A stretch of 64,000 bases of DNA from Pseudoalteromonas espejiana DSM 9414 (GTDB lineage Bacteria; Pseudomonadota; Gammaproteobacteria; Enterobacterales; Alteromonadaceae): NCBI RefSeq assembly GCF_002221525.1, contig NZ_CP011029.1:434001-498000 (forward strand). Direction: 5' to 3'. A program made the position numbers and the translations under genes. The notes under the pieces were generated by a model. That model worked only from the letters and a program-made list of their open reading frames with translations. It was not told where the DNA came from and ran no database searches. Below, piece after piece: positions 45,818 through 54,683 of the stretch (positions are counted from its first letter, which is position 1; the number at the start of each line of letters is the position of its first letter).

Positions 45818-47254
45818 TTAAGGTGTTTCATCTAGGAGTTTTAAAAGTGGTGTTTTATAGCGCTGCCAATGCGCCACTGCAGATGTATTTACAGGTTGCC
45901 TAATAGCTTGTTTGCTTAGCGTTGTTACGGCTGACTTTCTGGTGTAAAACTGCAAACACTGTGGCTCAAACTGGCAATTTAAGAACGAAAATAACGCGTT
46001 TAGTTGCGCTTTAGGCTCAGTTACTAATTGCTCATAACTCATATTATAAATGGCGATATCTGGTATGCTCTGCCAATGAACCATTAGTTCGGTATAAAGT
46101 GTGTGGTAGTGCTTAAACTCTGTTAAATCACAAAAGTAAGGCTCATTTTGAGCAAAGTAATTACTAAATACCGAAAAAGCAGTGGCGTTAAAATCCCTAC
46201 TTAAATTTATAAACTTAGCGTTTGGAAATAGTAAATAAATAAGCCCAATAGACTGATAATTACTCGGTAACTTATTAATAATATAAGGGCGAATTGGCTG
46301 TGCTGTTTTTAATGTTTCAACATAAATATTACGCGCTTTAGCTATTAAATCACTCGTAAGCAAGCTTAAACATTCAGGGTAGGGCGTGTGGGTTTGTTGC
46401 TCAATAAAAGCCACTACCTGGTTACTAATGCTTGAGTTTTCACCAAGTGTTGTAAACTGCGAATGATTTGCCAGCATTTGCTCAAGTAATGTTGAACCAC
46501 TGCGCGGCATGCCTATTATAAATACGGGGGTTATAGCGCTTTTGAATGCGCGATCAGCACTTTTGATTAGTGCAGGCGTATTTTGCTCTAAAATACGTTT
46601 ATAAAAAGGGTTCAGCTGTGCGGTATTAAAATCAGTGAGTTTTTTTTGTAACTTATTAGCAAGTACGTAGTAATTAAACGCTTGTTCTGTATCGTCTAAT
46701 TTATCGTAGCTCTTACCTAATGCGTAGTAACACACCATTTTTAAACGCAAGTTATTGGTTTGTGTTAAAAAGTGATGCAAATTACTTACGTAGTTGTGCT
46801 CTTTATTAAAGCGACCTAGCAGCACCAACTCAAATAATATGTAAGCTGTAACTGGGTATAACCCCATGCTGAGTGCATGAGCAAACGTAGTGTGTGCTTT
46901 GTCGAGCTCACCGTAATTTAAATAATGCTGGGCTAAGTAGTAATGAGGCTCAGGGTTATGACTTGCTATGCTTTTGGCGTATTCAAGCACTTTTAGCGCA
47001 TCGTTAGGAGAATTAACGCCATTAAATGCATCAGCAAGCGCGTGTAGTGGCTCTAACATATGCGGTAAAAGCCCACATGCCTTTTGCAATAAATAAACCG
47101 CTGCATCAAAGCGCTCTAACCTAAGAGCTATCCTGCCTAAGCCAAATAATGCTTCGCCACTTTGCGGGTTACTATTTAAAATTGCTTTAAAATGAAACTC
47201 GGCTTCTTTGAGTTTATTTTCTTGGAGTAATTGGTTGGCTTTTTTAATTAGCAT
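45818..47254 (-). CDS. TPR-repeat sulfotransferase family protein
   Basis: 478 residues. N-terminal TPR repeats (about 1-210, for example EALFGLGRIALRLERFDAAVYLL) and a C-terminal sulfotransferase domain (about 235-450) with the PAPS-binding P-loop IGMPRSGSTLLEQML and the SRDFNATAFSVFSNYF 3'-phosphate site. Such fused proteins are usual in Alteromonadales, often near TonB receptors, as here. The acceptor is unknown. No secretion signal is visible. Confidence 0.88.
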   Translation of the reverse strand: MLIKKANQLLQENKLKEAEFHFKAILNSNPQSGEALFGLGRIALRLERFDAAVYLLQKACGLLPHMLEPLHALADAFNGVNSPNDALKVLEYAKSIASHNPEPHYYLAQHYLNYGELDKAHTTFAHALSMGLYPVTAYILFELVLLGRFNKEHNYVSNLHHFLTQTNNLRLKMVCYYALGKSYDKLDDTEQAFNYYVLANKLQKKLTDFNTAQLNPFYKRILEQNTPALIKSADRAFKSAITPVFIIGMPRSGSTLLEQMLANHSQFTTLGENSSISNQVVAFIEQQTHTPYPECLSLLTSDLIAKARNIYVETLKTAQPIRPYIINKLPSNYQSIGLIYLLFPNAKFINLSRDFNATAFSVFSNYFAQNEPYFCDLTEFKHYHTLYTELMVHWQSIPDIAIYNMSYEQLVTEPKAQLNALFSFLNCQFEPQCLQFYTRKSAVTTLSKQAIRQPVNTSAVAHWQRYKTPLLKLLDETP

Positions 47255-47294
47255 GATGAGGCATTATTGTTTTTTTAATTAATATAAAATAAAA

Positions 47295-47322
47295 AAGGCG
47301 AAATGTCTTAACATTTCGCCTT
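47295..47322 (-). terminator. Rho-independent terminator of the TonB receptor gene
   Basis: AAGGCGAAATGT and ACATTTCGCCTT form a perfect 12-bp stem with a CTTA loop. On the minus strand it is followed by a T-run (A-run at 47291-47296). It lies 20 bases past the receptor stop. Confidence 0.9.
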
Positions 47323-47341
47323 GGTTTATCATGAAAAAATA

Positions 47342-49951
47342 TTAGAAAGTATAGGTCGCTTTTGCGTAGTAAAAGCCGCCGTTGTAATCAAATGGGCCAC
47401 TTTCGTAATAGATACCACCAACAACAGCCCTTGAACCATAGCTGCCATCTGCCGAAACCTCTTGCAGCTTTTCAGCTTCGGTATCAAACAGATTATTGGC
47501 ACCTATAGAAAGGGTTACCGAATCTGTTGCAAAATAACTTACTTCTAAATCAAATGTTACGGCTGCATCAGCAGTTTTAGACCAACCATACGTATCGCCA
47601 ATATCAGGCTCGTCAGCATGAGTCGCAAAGTATTCGCCAAAGTAATTAGCACGAACAAACATACTTACATTTTCCCAATCTTGGGCAACAGTTAAAGTGG
47701 CCCTATGCTCTGGAATACCTTTCTCTAGGCGCTTCACTTTAAAATCTGAGGTATAATTGCCTGCGTTTACTACTTCGGTTGTATTGTAGTTATACGCTAA
47801 ACTGAACTTAGTTGAGCCCTCTAACAAGTCCATTGAGTAGTTTGCTACTACGTCTGCGCCTTGAGTTGTTGTGTCAAAGTCGTTTGCAAAAAAGGTAATT
47901 GATCCACCAAGCAATAGCTCAGGATTTGGGTATAATCCTTGTAATGAATCAACATCATCTTGAGTAATAAATAACTTATCTGTTTGAGCAATACGATCAT
48001 CTACTTCGATATGATACAAGTCGACAGTTAAGAAGAAGTCTCCACTTTGATAAACCCCACCAACAGCAAAACTTTGTGATTCTTCTGGGTCTAATTCCAC
48101 TCCACCTTTTTGTACTGAAACAGGATGAGTAGGCGAGTAAGTTGCGGATTGAATTAATTCACCATTTACCAGGGATGTTTGGGTATTCACTACATTCGCT
48201 TGACCTACAGTAGGAGCCCTAAACCCCGTTGAATGAGAAGCACGTAAAGATAGCTCATCAGTTACTGAGTACTGTGCTGTTAGTTTATAATTAACAGTAT
48301 CACCAAAAGATGAAAAGTCTTCATAACGTAAAGCTCCACCTACTAAAAAGTCTTCTGTCAGATAGGCTTCAACATCTAAGTATGCAGCTTTACTTTGACG
48401 CTTATAAATACCCTGAGATTCAGGTGAAAAGCCTGCAAAACCATGCGAACCAACACTAAAGCCTTGAGTAGCAAGGACCCCTTGCTCCCAAGAGTTTTCC
48501 TCACCAGATACAATTTCAAAACTTTCTTGGCGCCATTCAGCACCAAAAGCTACATTCATTGGATCATCAAGACCTACATCGTAAAGTTTTGCAATATCGA
48601 TATTTAGTGCTTTCTCTAGCTGAATATATGAACCTGCTTCAAAAGAATTATCTAATGGTTGATCTGCACCTAGAGAAGGGTTAACTGTGTTTACTAGTGT
48701 ATAAGTAGATTTATTTCTTCCTACAGAGGCGCTAATGTCGTATAGAGCTTCATTTAAAAAAGAGCCTGTCATCTCACCCTCAGTGCCCATTGTTAATGAT
48801 GTATCATTAATTTCACCTGTAAATTGAGGAGTATACCCACCAGGAAATAACTCATTAAAGGCCCAACAATTATCATTGTTAGCGACATTATTGATGTAGT
48901 CATCTTGAGTAAGTACATTTGCACTTGTAATTGCAATATTAGGGCACGCATCAGCGTTACCGTCCATTGCTCCTACAAGTAAATCACCGTTACCGTCAGT
49001 ATAGACACCTGAACGGTTTTGCGGGTTACGATAGTAGTAACCGCCTGTAGCAGTCCTATCAGAGTAATTACCAAACATGTAAAAACGACTGTTATCACTT
49101 ATATCTAAACCAACATTTGCAAATAAAGTGATGTCATCTTCAAGTTCTGGATTACCCCATACTTGTGCAGGCGTTGCCACTGAATCATTACCAGCCTCAA
49201 TTAGTGCGGTAGCACCAGGGCGTTGAAGTGTACGGCTAGTTGCATCTGCCGTTTTATATTGAAAGCTAAGATTTGCAAAGCCACTGTCTGTAAAAGGTAA
49301 TCCAATATTACCGTCAACAACGGTTTGATCGCCGTCACCTTCATAGTATTGGCCTTGACGAATTGATACCGAACCGCCTTCAGATGCATCTTTTAAAACA
49401 AAATTCATTACTCCAGCAATGGCGTCAGAACCGTATTGTGCAGCAGCGCCATCTCTTAGTACTTCAACTTGCTTGAGTGCAACACTAGGGATCACAGAAA
49501 TATCGGGGCCCTGAGCACCATCATTAACTCCTCCTCCTTGAAAAGCGATGACAGACGCTCTATGGCGACGTTTGCCATTGAGCAATATAAGTGTTGAATC
49601 CGATGATAATCCGCGTAAATTGACAGGCCTTACAAATGATGCAGCATCAGAAATTGGTTGCTGGCGGGCATTAAACGAAGGAACAGCTGCCTGTAACATA
49701 TCAAGCATATCTGTAGAGCCATTTTTACTTAATTCATCACCACCTACGATATCGATAGGCACTGGTGAGTCTGCCACAGAGCGGGGGGCAGCCCTTGAAC
49801 CAACTACAGCTATTTTTTCTACATTTTTATTAACTTTAGTTTCACTTTCCTCTGCTGCAATAACTGAGCCTGACATAAACAAACCAGCAGTGGTTGTTGT
49901 AGCTAAGGCAAATTTAATTGCTTGATTTAGCGCATTACTTTTAAGTTTCAT
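47342..49951 (-). CDS. TonB-dependent outer membrane receptor
   Basis: 869 residues. Signal peptide (about 1-32, ending VIAAEE), plug domain (about 50-180; VEVLRDGAAAQYGSDAIAG is the typical plug segment), then a 22-strand barrel ending in the C-terminal aromatic TYTF. It imports a ligand through TonB; the substrate class (siderophore, oligosaccharide, peptide) is not evident. The SVADSPVPIDIV segment (about 58-69) is a plug start. The neighbouring TPR-sulfotransferase and a long structured leader are distinctive. It is cotranscribed with no other gene. Confidence 0.93.
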   Translation of the reverse strand: MKLKSNALNQAIKFALATTTTAGLFMSGSVIAAEESETKVNKNVEKIAVVGSRAAPRSVADSPVPIDIVGGDELSKNGSTDMLDMLQAAVPSFNARQQPISDAASFVRPVNLRGLSSDSTLILLNGKRRHRASVIAFQGGGVNDGAQGPDISVIPSVALKQVEVLRDGAAAQYGSDAIAGVMNFVLKDASEGGSVSIRQGQYYEGDGDQTVVDGNIGLPFTDSGFANLSFQYKTADATSRTLQRPGATALIEAGNDSVATPAQVWGNPELEDDITLFANVGLDISDNSRFYMFGNYSDRTATGGYYYRNPQNRSGVYTDGNGDLLVGAMDGNADACPNIAITSANVLTQDDYINNVANNDNCWAFNELFPGGYTPQFTGEINDTSLTMGTEGEMTGSFLNEALYDISASVGRNKSTYTLVNTVNPSLGADQPLDNSFEAGSYIQLEKALNIDIAKLYDVGLDDPMNVAFGAEWRQESFEIVSGEENSWEQGVLATQGFSVGSHGFAGFSPESQGIYKRQSKAAYLDVEAYLTEDFLVGGALRYEDFSSFGDTVNYKLTAQYSVTDELSLRASHSTGFRAPTVGQANVVNTQTSLVNGELIQSATYSPTHPVSVQKGGVELDPEESQSFAVGGVYQSGDFFLTVDLYHIEVDDRIAQTDKLFITQDDVDSLQGLYPNPELLLGGSITFFANDFDTTTQGADVVANYSMDLLEGSTKFSLAYNYNTTEVVNAGNYTSDFKVKRLEKGIPEHRATLTVAQDWENVSMFVRANYFGEYFATHADEPDIGDTYGWSKTADAAVTFDLEVSYFATDSVTLSIGANNLFDTEAEKLQEVSADGSYGSRAVVGGIYYESGPFDYNGGFYYAKATYTF

Positions 49952-50028
49952 TCTAATTTTCCCCAGTTAGAATATATTTTGTATGTAATGTGTTAATTAA
50001 CATTACTTATTTTGTATTTTTGGACGTG

Positions 50029-50098
50029 TTCACATGGGGGAGTTAAAAGGCCAACCTACTTGACTTCTTAAAGCTAAAAGCCCACCTCATGTGAAGTC
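50029..50098 (-). promoter_or_regulatory. Structured leader of the TonB receptor mRNA
   Basis: Two stems share bases. TTCACATG (50029-50036) pairs with CATGTGAA (50088-50095), and GACTTC (50062-50067) pairs with GAAGTC (50093-50098), so they exclude each other. It lies about 80-150 bases before the receptor ATG. The 326-base gap between 49952 and 50277 holds no gene that I can support. Confidence 0.45.
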
Positions 50099-50277
50099 CT
50101 ATCTACAGCCTATACATAAAAAACTAAGAGGGCAATTATTAATTAACGCTTTAATAACAAAAAGTTCAAAATAAAATAAATTTGCAACAATGGTGCAGTA
50201 TGTAACTAATTTGAACTAATAAAGTGCGGTTTTTGCGCTTTAATGAAAATTTAATGCGTAACGAATGTTTTTATTTG

Positions 50278-50448
50278 TTATCGGTTTGTTTCTTGGTTGG
50301 TGTTTGAATGTGGTTTTTGCTCTTGCCATATAGCGAGTGCTTGCCTGTATTCGTCCCATACGCAAGGGCTGCAGCTGCCACCGCCACAGCATTCATCAGG
50401 TTTAGGTTTGTTAGGTTTAGTGAGTAAATTGTGTTCATTATTATTCAT
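50278..50448 (-). CDS. Small Oxidored-like (PF09791) protein
   Basis: 56 residues from ATG at 50448-50446, ending at TAA 50280-50278. The core PDECCGGGSCSPCVWDEYRQ (residues 17-36) matches the cysteine-rich motif of the oxidoreductase-like N-terminal family, in which four cysteines precede V-W-D-x-Y. It may bind a metal. It is divergent from the LETM1-like gene at 50553. The frame is short and easily missed by automatic annotation. Confidence 0.75.
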   Translation of the reverse strand: MNNNEHNLLTKPNKPKPDECCGGGSCSPCVWDEYRQALAIWQEQKPHSNTNQETNR

Positions 50449-50552
50449 AACATATCATTGCTAAGCACTATAATGGTGCAAAAGCATAGAGTAAGGCGCT
50501 TATTAAGTAAATTATTCTTTGTGTAAATGCTACCCTGTGTGAAAATAGCCGA

Positions 50553-50975
50553 ATGCGATTATATAAAGTTATTCACCGTGCGCCTTGGCGGGTAGTTAAA
50601 ATTAGTAAAAAGCGCCAACAGCTTCGCTTTCGTCGTGCTATGGTGGCGCTTAAAATTGCGCTCGAACAAGAAAAACAAGAAACCAAAGAAATGCTCACTA
50701 TTTATAGGCGCTACACGCAAGGCCAAACCAATAAAGAAGAGCTAAAGCGTGCTAATGAGCAATTTGTTGATATTTTAAAAGGGCTTGGCTTGGGCGTATT
50801 TGCATTATTACCCTTTGCACCGATCACTATTCCTTTGGTAGTAAAGCTTGGCAGCTTAGTAGGCGTTGATGTATTGCCTAGTTCGTTTAATATTAATAAG
50901 CCTGTTAAAGAGCTAGACGCCGAAATAGTTAAAGAAGATTTAAAACAACACACTAAAGAGCCAAATAAAGAATAA
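50553..50975 (+). CDS. LETM1-like domain protein
   Basis: 140 residues. A basic N-terminus, a helical middle (about 25-75) and a hydrophobic stretch GLGVFALLPFAPITIPLVVKLG (in two parts, about 86-107) ending VDVLPSSFN, which matches the LETM1 ribosome-binding-like domain core (G-x-G-x-x-A-x-x-P... P-S-x-F). In bacteria such proteins are poorly studied; ion or ribosome-linked roles are inferred only from mitochondrial relatives. It is upstream of the M17 peptidase by 80 bases. Confidence 0.6.
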   Translation: MRLYKVIHRAPWRVVKISKKRQQLRFRRAMVALKIALEQEKQETKEMLTIYRRYTQGQTNKEELKRANEQFVDILKGLGLGVFALLPFAPITIPLVVKLGSLVGVDVLPSSFNINKPVKELDAEIVKEDLKQHTKEPNKE

Positions 50976-51054
50976 ATCCTCCTAAATTAGCTATACCTTT
51001 TAGCTAGCCTTATTGATATGCTTAATTACCATTTTTTATTATATGAGCTTTTTA

Positions 51055-52416
51055 ATGAGTGCATTACTTCGTCATACTTCTTCTGGTATTCCTTTATCTT
51101 TTATTCTTAAAAACGAGTTAACTGACTGGCAATCTCAACAACCTGCTTTTATTCAAACATGGTTAACCAATAGTGGTTTTGAAAAACAAGGCTTAGCGCT
51201 TGTGCCTGACGCGCAAACGGGTGAGTTAAGCCACGTATACTGTTTATTACACAGCAAAGAAGACTTTTGGGCTGCAGGCGAGCTTGCAAATAAATTACCG
51301 CTGGGCACGTATCAAATTCAAGGTGATGATGCCTTTATAGAGCAAGTGGCGCTTGGTTTTGTGTTAGGCGGCTATGAATTTAGCGAATATAAAGAAAAGC
51401 CAACTGCTAAAGCACAATTAGCCATTGCCGATGACGCGCTATATCAGCGTATTAAGCAACAAGCTGATGCTATTTATTTAGCACGTGATTTAGTTAACAC
51501 ACCAGCAGTAGATATGATGCCGCAGCATTTATCGCAAGTAATGGAAGACTTAGCCAATAATTACAATGGCGAGTTTACTCAGTGGATTGGCGATGAGTTA
51601 TTAGAGCAAAATTACCCAACAATACATATGGTAGGTCGCGCAAGCGAAAACAAACCGCGTTTACTTGATTTAAAATGGGGCGCAAAAGATGCACCGCTTA
51701 TTACCTTGGTAGGTAAAGGGGTATGTTTTGATTCTGGCGGGCTTGATTTAAAACCAAGCTCGGGCATGCGTAACATGAAAAAAGACATGGGCGGAGCAGC
51801 GCATGTAATTGCATTAGCACAATTAATTATGGCCGCAAACTTGCCAATTAGATTGCGTGTTTTAGTGCCAGCGGTTGAAAATGCGGTATCGCGAAATGCA
51901 TTTCGCCCAGGTGATGTAATTAAAACACGTAAAGGTATTATGGTTGAAATAGATAATACCGACGCAGAAGGGCGTTTAGTATTGTGTGACGCGCTAAGCG
52001 AAGCACAAAATGATAACCCTGAGCTAATTATAGATTTTGCGACCCTTACCGGTGCTTGCCGTGTTGCTTTAGGTACTGAGCTACCTGGCTTTTTCTCAAC
52101 AGAGCATGATGTAGCAAATGGTATTATTGATGCAGGAATGGATGTAAGCGATCCGGTGTGGCAATTGCCTTTATTTGATCAGTACAAAAGCTTTTTAAAG
52201 AGCGATGTAGCTGATATGGCAAACTGTGCAAGCACACCATTTGGTGGTGCAATTACCGCAGCGCTTTACTTAAAAGAATTTGTAGAGCCAACCACTCCAT
52301 GGGTACATTTTGATGTTATGGCATGGAATTTACGTGCTTTACCTGGTCGCCCTACGGGCGGTGAAGCGTTAGGGATTCGTGCAGTATTTAATTACCTGCA
52401 AAGCCGCTTTAAGTAA
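51055..52416 (+). CDS. M17 leucyl aminopeptidase family protein
   Basis: About 453 residues. The M17 catalytic core has the metal and bicarbonate-binding residues in LVGKGVCFDSGGLDLK (around residue 216-231), KKDMGGAAHV and the NTDAEGRLVL signature. It removes N-terminal residues in the cytoplasm. The start is uncertain: ATG 51055 has GAG about 7 bases upstream and matches MSALLRHTSSG; ATG 51043 is also possible. The length is slightly shorter than PepA, close to the PepB-like/Alteromonadales type. Confidence 0.9.
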   Translation: MSALLRHTSSGIPLSFILKNELTDWQSQQPAFIQTWLTNSGFEKQGLALVPDAQTGELSHVYCLLHSKEDFWAAGELANKLPLGTYQIQGDDAFIEQVALGFVLGGYEFSEYKEKPTAKAQLAIADDALYQRIKQQADAIYLARDLVNTPAVDMMPQHLSQVMEDLANNYNGEFTQWIGDELLEQNYPTIHMVGRASENKPRLLDLKWGAKDAPLITLVGKGVCFDSGGLDLKPSSGMRNMKKDMGGAAHVIALAQLIMAANLPIRLRVLVPAVENAVSRNAFRPGDVIKTRKGIMVEIDNTDAEGRLVLCDALSEAQNDNPELIIDFATLTGACRVALGTELPGFFSTEHDVANGIIDAGMDVSDPVWQLPLFDQYKSFLKSDVADMANCASTPFGGAITAALYLKEFVEPTTPWVHFDVMAWNLRALPGRPTGGEALGIRAVFNYLQSRFK

Positions 52417-52433
52417 AACCTATTATACGAGGG

Positions 52434-52820
52434 TTATACCTCGTATAGCTCAAGCGGTAGGTTATCTGGATCGGCAAAAAAGGTGAATTTTTTGCCGGTT
52501 ATTTCATCCACTCTTATTTCTTCCACAGCGATATTTTGCACCTCTAAATACTGTTTTGCTTGGGCTACGCTTTTAACTTTAAATGCTAGATGCCGTAAGC
52601 CTTGCGCTTCTGGGTAGCTTGGTCTTGCAGGTGCTCCATTAAACGAAAAGAGCTCTATTTGGCTACCATCAGGCATGGCTAAATCTAATTTATACGAATT
52701 ACGTGTAGCTCTAAAGTGCTCGTTAACAACTTCAAGTTTAAGTATGTTGCTATAAAAGTGTTTAGAACGCGCATAGTCACTGCAAATAATAGCAGCATGA
52801 TGAATACCTAAAAGTTCCAT
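52434..52820 (-). CDS. VOC family protein (YaeR/GloA2-like)
   Basis: 128 residues, a single glyoxalase/bleomycin-resistance-type domain pair. The N-terminal HHAAIICSDYARSKHFY with metal-ligand His, the ELFSF strand with Glu, the GLRHLAFKV His and the LPLELYE Glu match E. coli YaeR/GloA2 closely. It binds a divalent metal; substrate unknown. It is convergent with the M17 gene with a 17-base gap. Confidence 0.88.
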   Translation of the reverse strand: MELLGIHHAAIICSDYARSKHFYSNILKLEVVNEHFRATRNSYKLDLAMPDGSQIELFSFNGAPARPSYPEAQGLRHLAFKVKSVAQAKQYLEVQNIAVEEIRVDEITGKKFTFFADPDNLPLELYEV

Positions 52821-52931
52821 GTAGTTATTTCCATTTAGTTAGTCCCATATAGTTAGTTCCTTAATTTCATTGTCCTTAAAAACAAAAACGCACCAAAAAG
52901 TGCGTTTATGTAGAGCTTATTACATGTGTTT

Positions 52932-54011
52932 TTAGCTTGGCTCAGCTTCTTTACATGCTTTAACTGCTGGGGCTACAAGCTCCAGGCCTGTTAGCTCACA
53001 AGGTGGCAAGGTTGCATCACTTACTTTAATAGGCGTTACACGCTCGCCCCATTTTATGTAGCTTGCTGCCCACGTTAAACCGGCGCCAAACGCTGCCGAC
53101 ATAATATTTGAGTGTGGTTTAATTAGCCCTTTTTCAACAGCTTCACATAATGCAATCGCAATGGTTGCAGCCGACGTATTACCGTAGTCAGCAATATTTA
53201 CCATTACTTTTTCATCAGGTACTTTTAAACGATGCTGAATTGCTTGAATAATACGTAAATTAGCTTGGTGTGGCACTAATACGTTTATGTCATCAAGGCT
53301 TAAATTGGCTTGCGTTAATACATCATCACACGCTTCGCTCATGCCTTTAACAGCACGTTTGAAAATTTCACGGCCTTCAAATAGTAAGTCAGATGGACCA
53401 ATTGGCTCATATTTATTTAAATCGCTACCAAAGTTGGTGATATGTAAAATATCTCTGTCTTCGCTGTCACAACCGGTTTTAGTACCAAGTAGGCCAGCAG
53501 GTGTGTCTGCGGCTTCTAGTACTACTGCACCTGCACCATCACCAAATAATACTGCGCTGTCACGACGTGCCCAGTTTACATACCAAGTCATGCGCTCAGC
53601 AGCAATAACCACCGCCTTTTTAATCATACCTGCTTGAATTTGTGCAGTGGCAGCTTGAAGTGCATATAAAAAGCCAGAACACGCAGCATTTGTATCCATA
53701 GCTGCAGCACCTGTAGCCCCAATATTTTTTTGCACCATAGAGGCAGTATTTGCCACTACGGTAGAAGGGGTACACGTTGCTAAAATAACTAAATCAATAT
53801 CTTTTGCGTCAATACCTGCACAATCAATGGCGTGCTTTGCAGCAACGGTTGCAAGTTCAGCGGTACTTACATGACTAACTCTTCGAGACTTTATACCTGT
53901 ACGTGTGGTGATCCACTCATCGTTGGTATCAACTATTTCGCTAATTTCATCGTTGCTAATGCTTGCTGGTGGAATGCATTTACCCCAACCAGTGATATGT
54001 GCGTAAGACAT
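52932..54011 (-). CDS. Beta-ketoacyl-ACP synthase III (FabH-like)
   Basis: About 359 residues from ATG 54011, with AAGAGA 8 bases upstream (an ATG at 54041 has no site). The active Cys is C111 ([13 protein letters not shown]), His in [10 protein letters not shown] and Asn in GNTSAATI. It condenses acyl-CoA or acetyl-CoA with malonyl-ACP. It carries an extra C-terminal tail compared with E. coli FabH. It is not within a fab cluster, so it may be a secondary KAS III with another starter. A specific role is not assigned. Confidence 0.88.
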   Translation of the reverse strand: MSYAHITGWGKCIPPASISNDEISEIVDTNDEWITTRTGIKSRRVSHVSTAELATVAAKHAIDCAGIDAKDIDLVILATCTPSTVVANTASMVQKNIGATGAAAMDTNAACSGFLYALQAATAQIQAGMIKKAVVIAAERMTWYVNWARRDSAVLFGDGAGAVVLEAADTPAGLLGTKTGCDSEDRDILHITNFGSDLNKYEPIGPSDLLFEGREIFKRAVKGMSEACDDVLTQANLSLDDINVLVPHQANLRIIQAIQHRLKVPDEKVMVNIADYGNTSAATIAIALCEAVEKGLIKPHSNIMSAAFGAGLTWAASYIKWGERVTPIKVSDATLPPCELTGLELVAPAVKACKEAEPS

Positions 54012-54230
54012 AGTGTGTTCTCTTAAAAGGTGGTCTGACATGTATTTCTAGTTGGGGAGTTATACCAAAAATTGCCCTTTAAGAGAAGTTATTACCCTAT
54101 TTTGTCCCTTAAAGTTTTAATTTAGTGTAATTTTTGATTTATATACGAGGCATTTAATAATATAACCGTTCGAATTTAAAGCAAATAAAGGTATTATTAA
54201 TTTAAGTTTGTACTGATAAAAGGGAAGTGA

Positions 54231-54635
54231 ATGAGTAGCAAAATTAAAGCGTCGTTATTTAATCATTTAATAGATTCTGAGCGGCAACTATTAGACCCAG
54301 ATGTACGCCAATCAAGGGATGCATTAAATGCCTTGCTCGATGATGAGTTTATTGAAATTGCAGCTAATGGCACTGTGTTCGATAAACATCATGTAATTAC
54401 CCGCTTACCTACTGAAGTTGTGCCACAGTTTTATAATCAGCACTTTAAAGGGCGAATGCTTAGCGATGATGTAGCACAAATTAGTTATCAAGCTGCTTAT
54501 AGGCGCTCAGCCAGGAGTGAATTTAATTATTCCCTACGTATGTCGCTTTGGCGTAAAAGTAACGAACAATGGAAAATGGTATTTCATCAAGGAACGCCGT
54601 GCGCGCTATTTACCATATCAATGGATGATGATTAA
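54231..54635 (+). CDS. DUF4440 / NTF2-like protein
   Basis: 134 residues with the SnoaL/NTF2-like fold pattern: an N-terminal helix pair with LLDDEFIEIAANG (about 37-49), followed by sheet strands ISYQAAYRR and LRMSLWRKSNEQWKMVFHQGTP. Clean ATG with GGGAAG ahead. The function is unknown; such small proteins bind ligands or modify small molecules. It precedes the RegB-like kinase by 48 bases. Confidence 0.72.
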   Translation: MSSKIKASLFNHLIDSERQLLDPDVRQSRDALNALLDDEFIEIAANGTVFDKHHVITRLPTEVVPQFYNQHFKGRMLSDDVAQISYQAAYRRSARSEFNYSLRMSLWRKSNEQWKMVFHQGTPCALFTISMDDD

Positions 54636-54683
54636 CTGCTCTTATTAACGCTTTAAATTTTATAGGTAAACCACACCTTGTTT

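Noticed and set aside
53287..53637. Plus-strand frame opposite the FabH-like gene
   Set aside because: Antisense shadow; the minus strand has intact active-site motifs.
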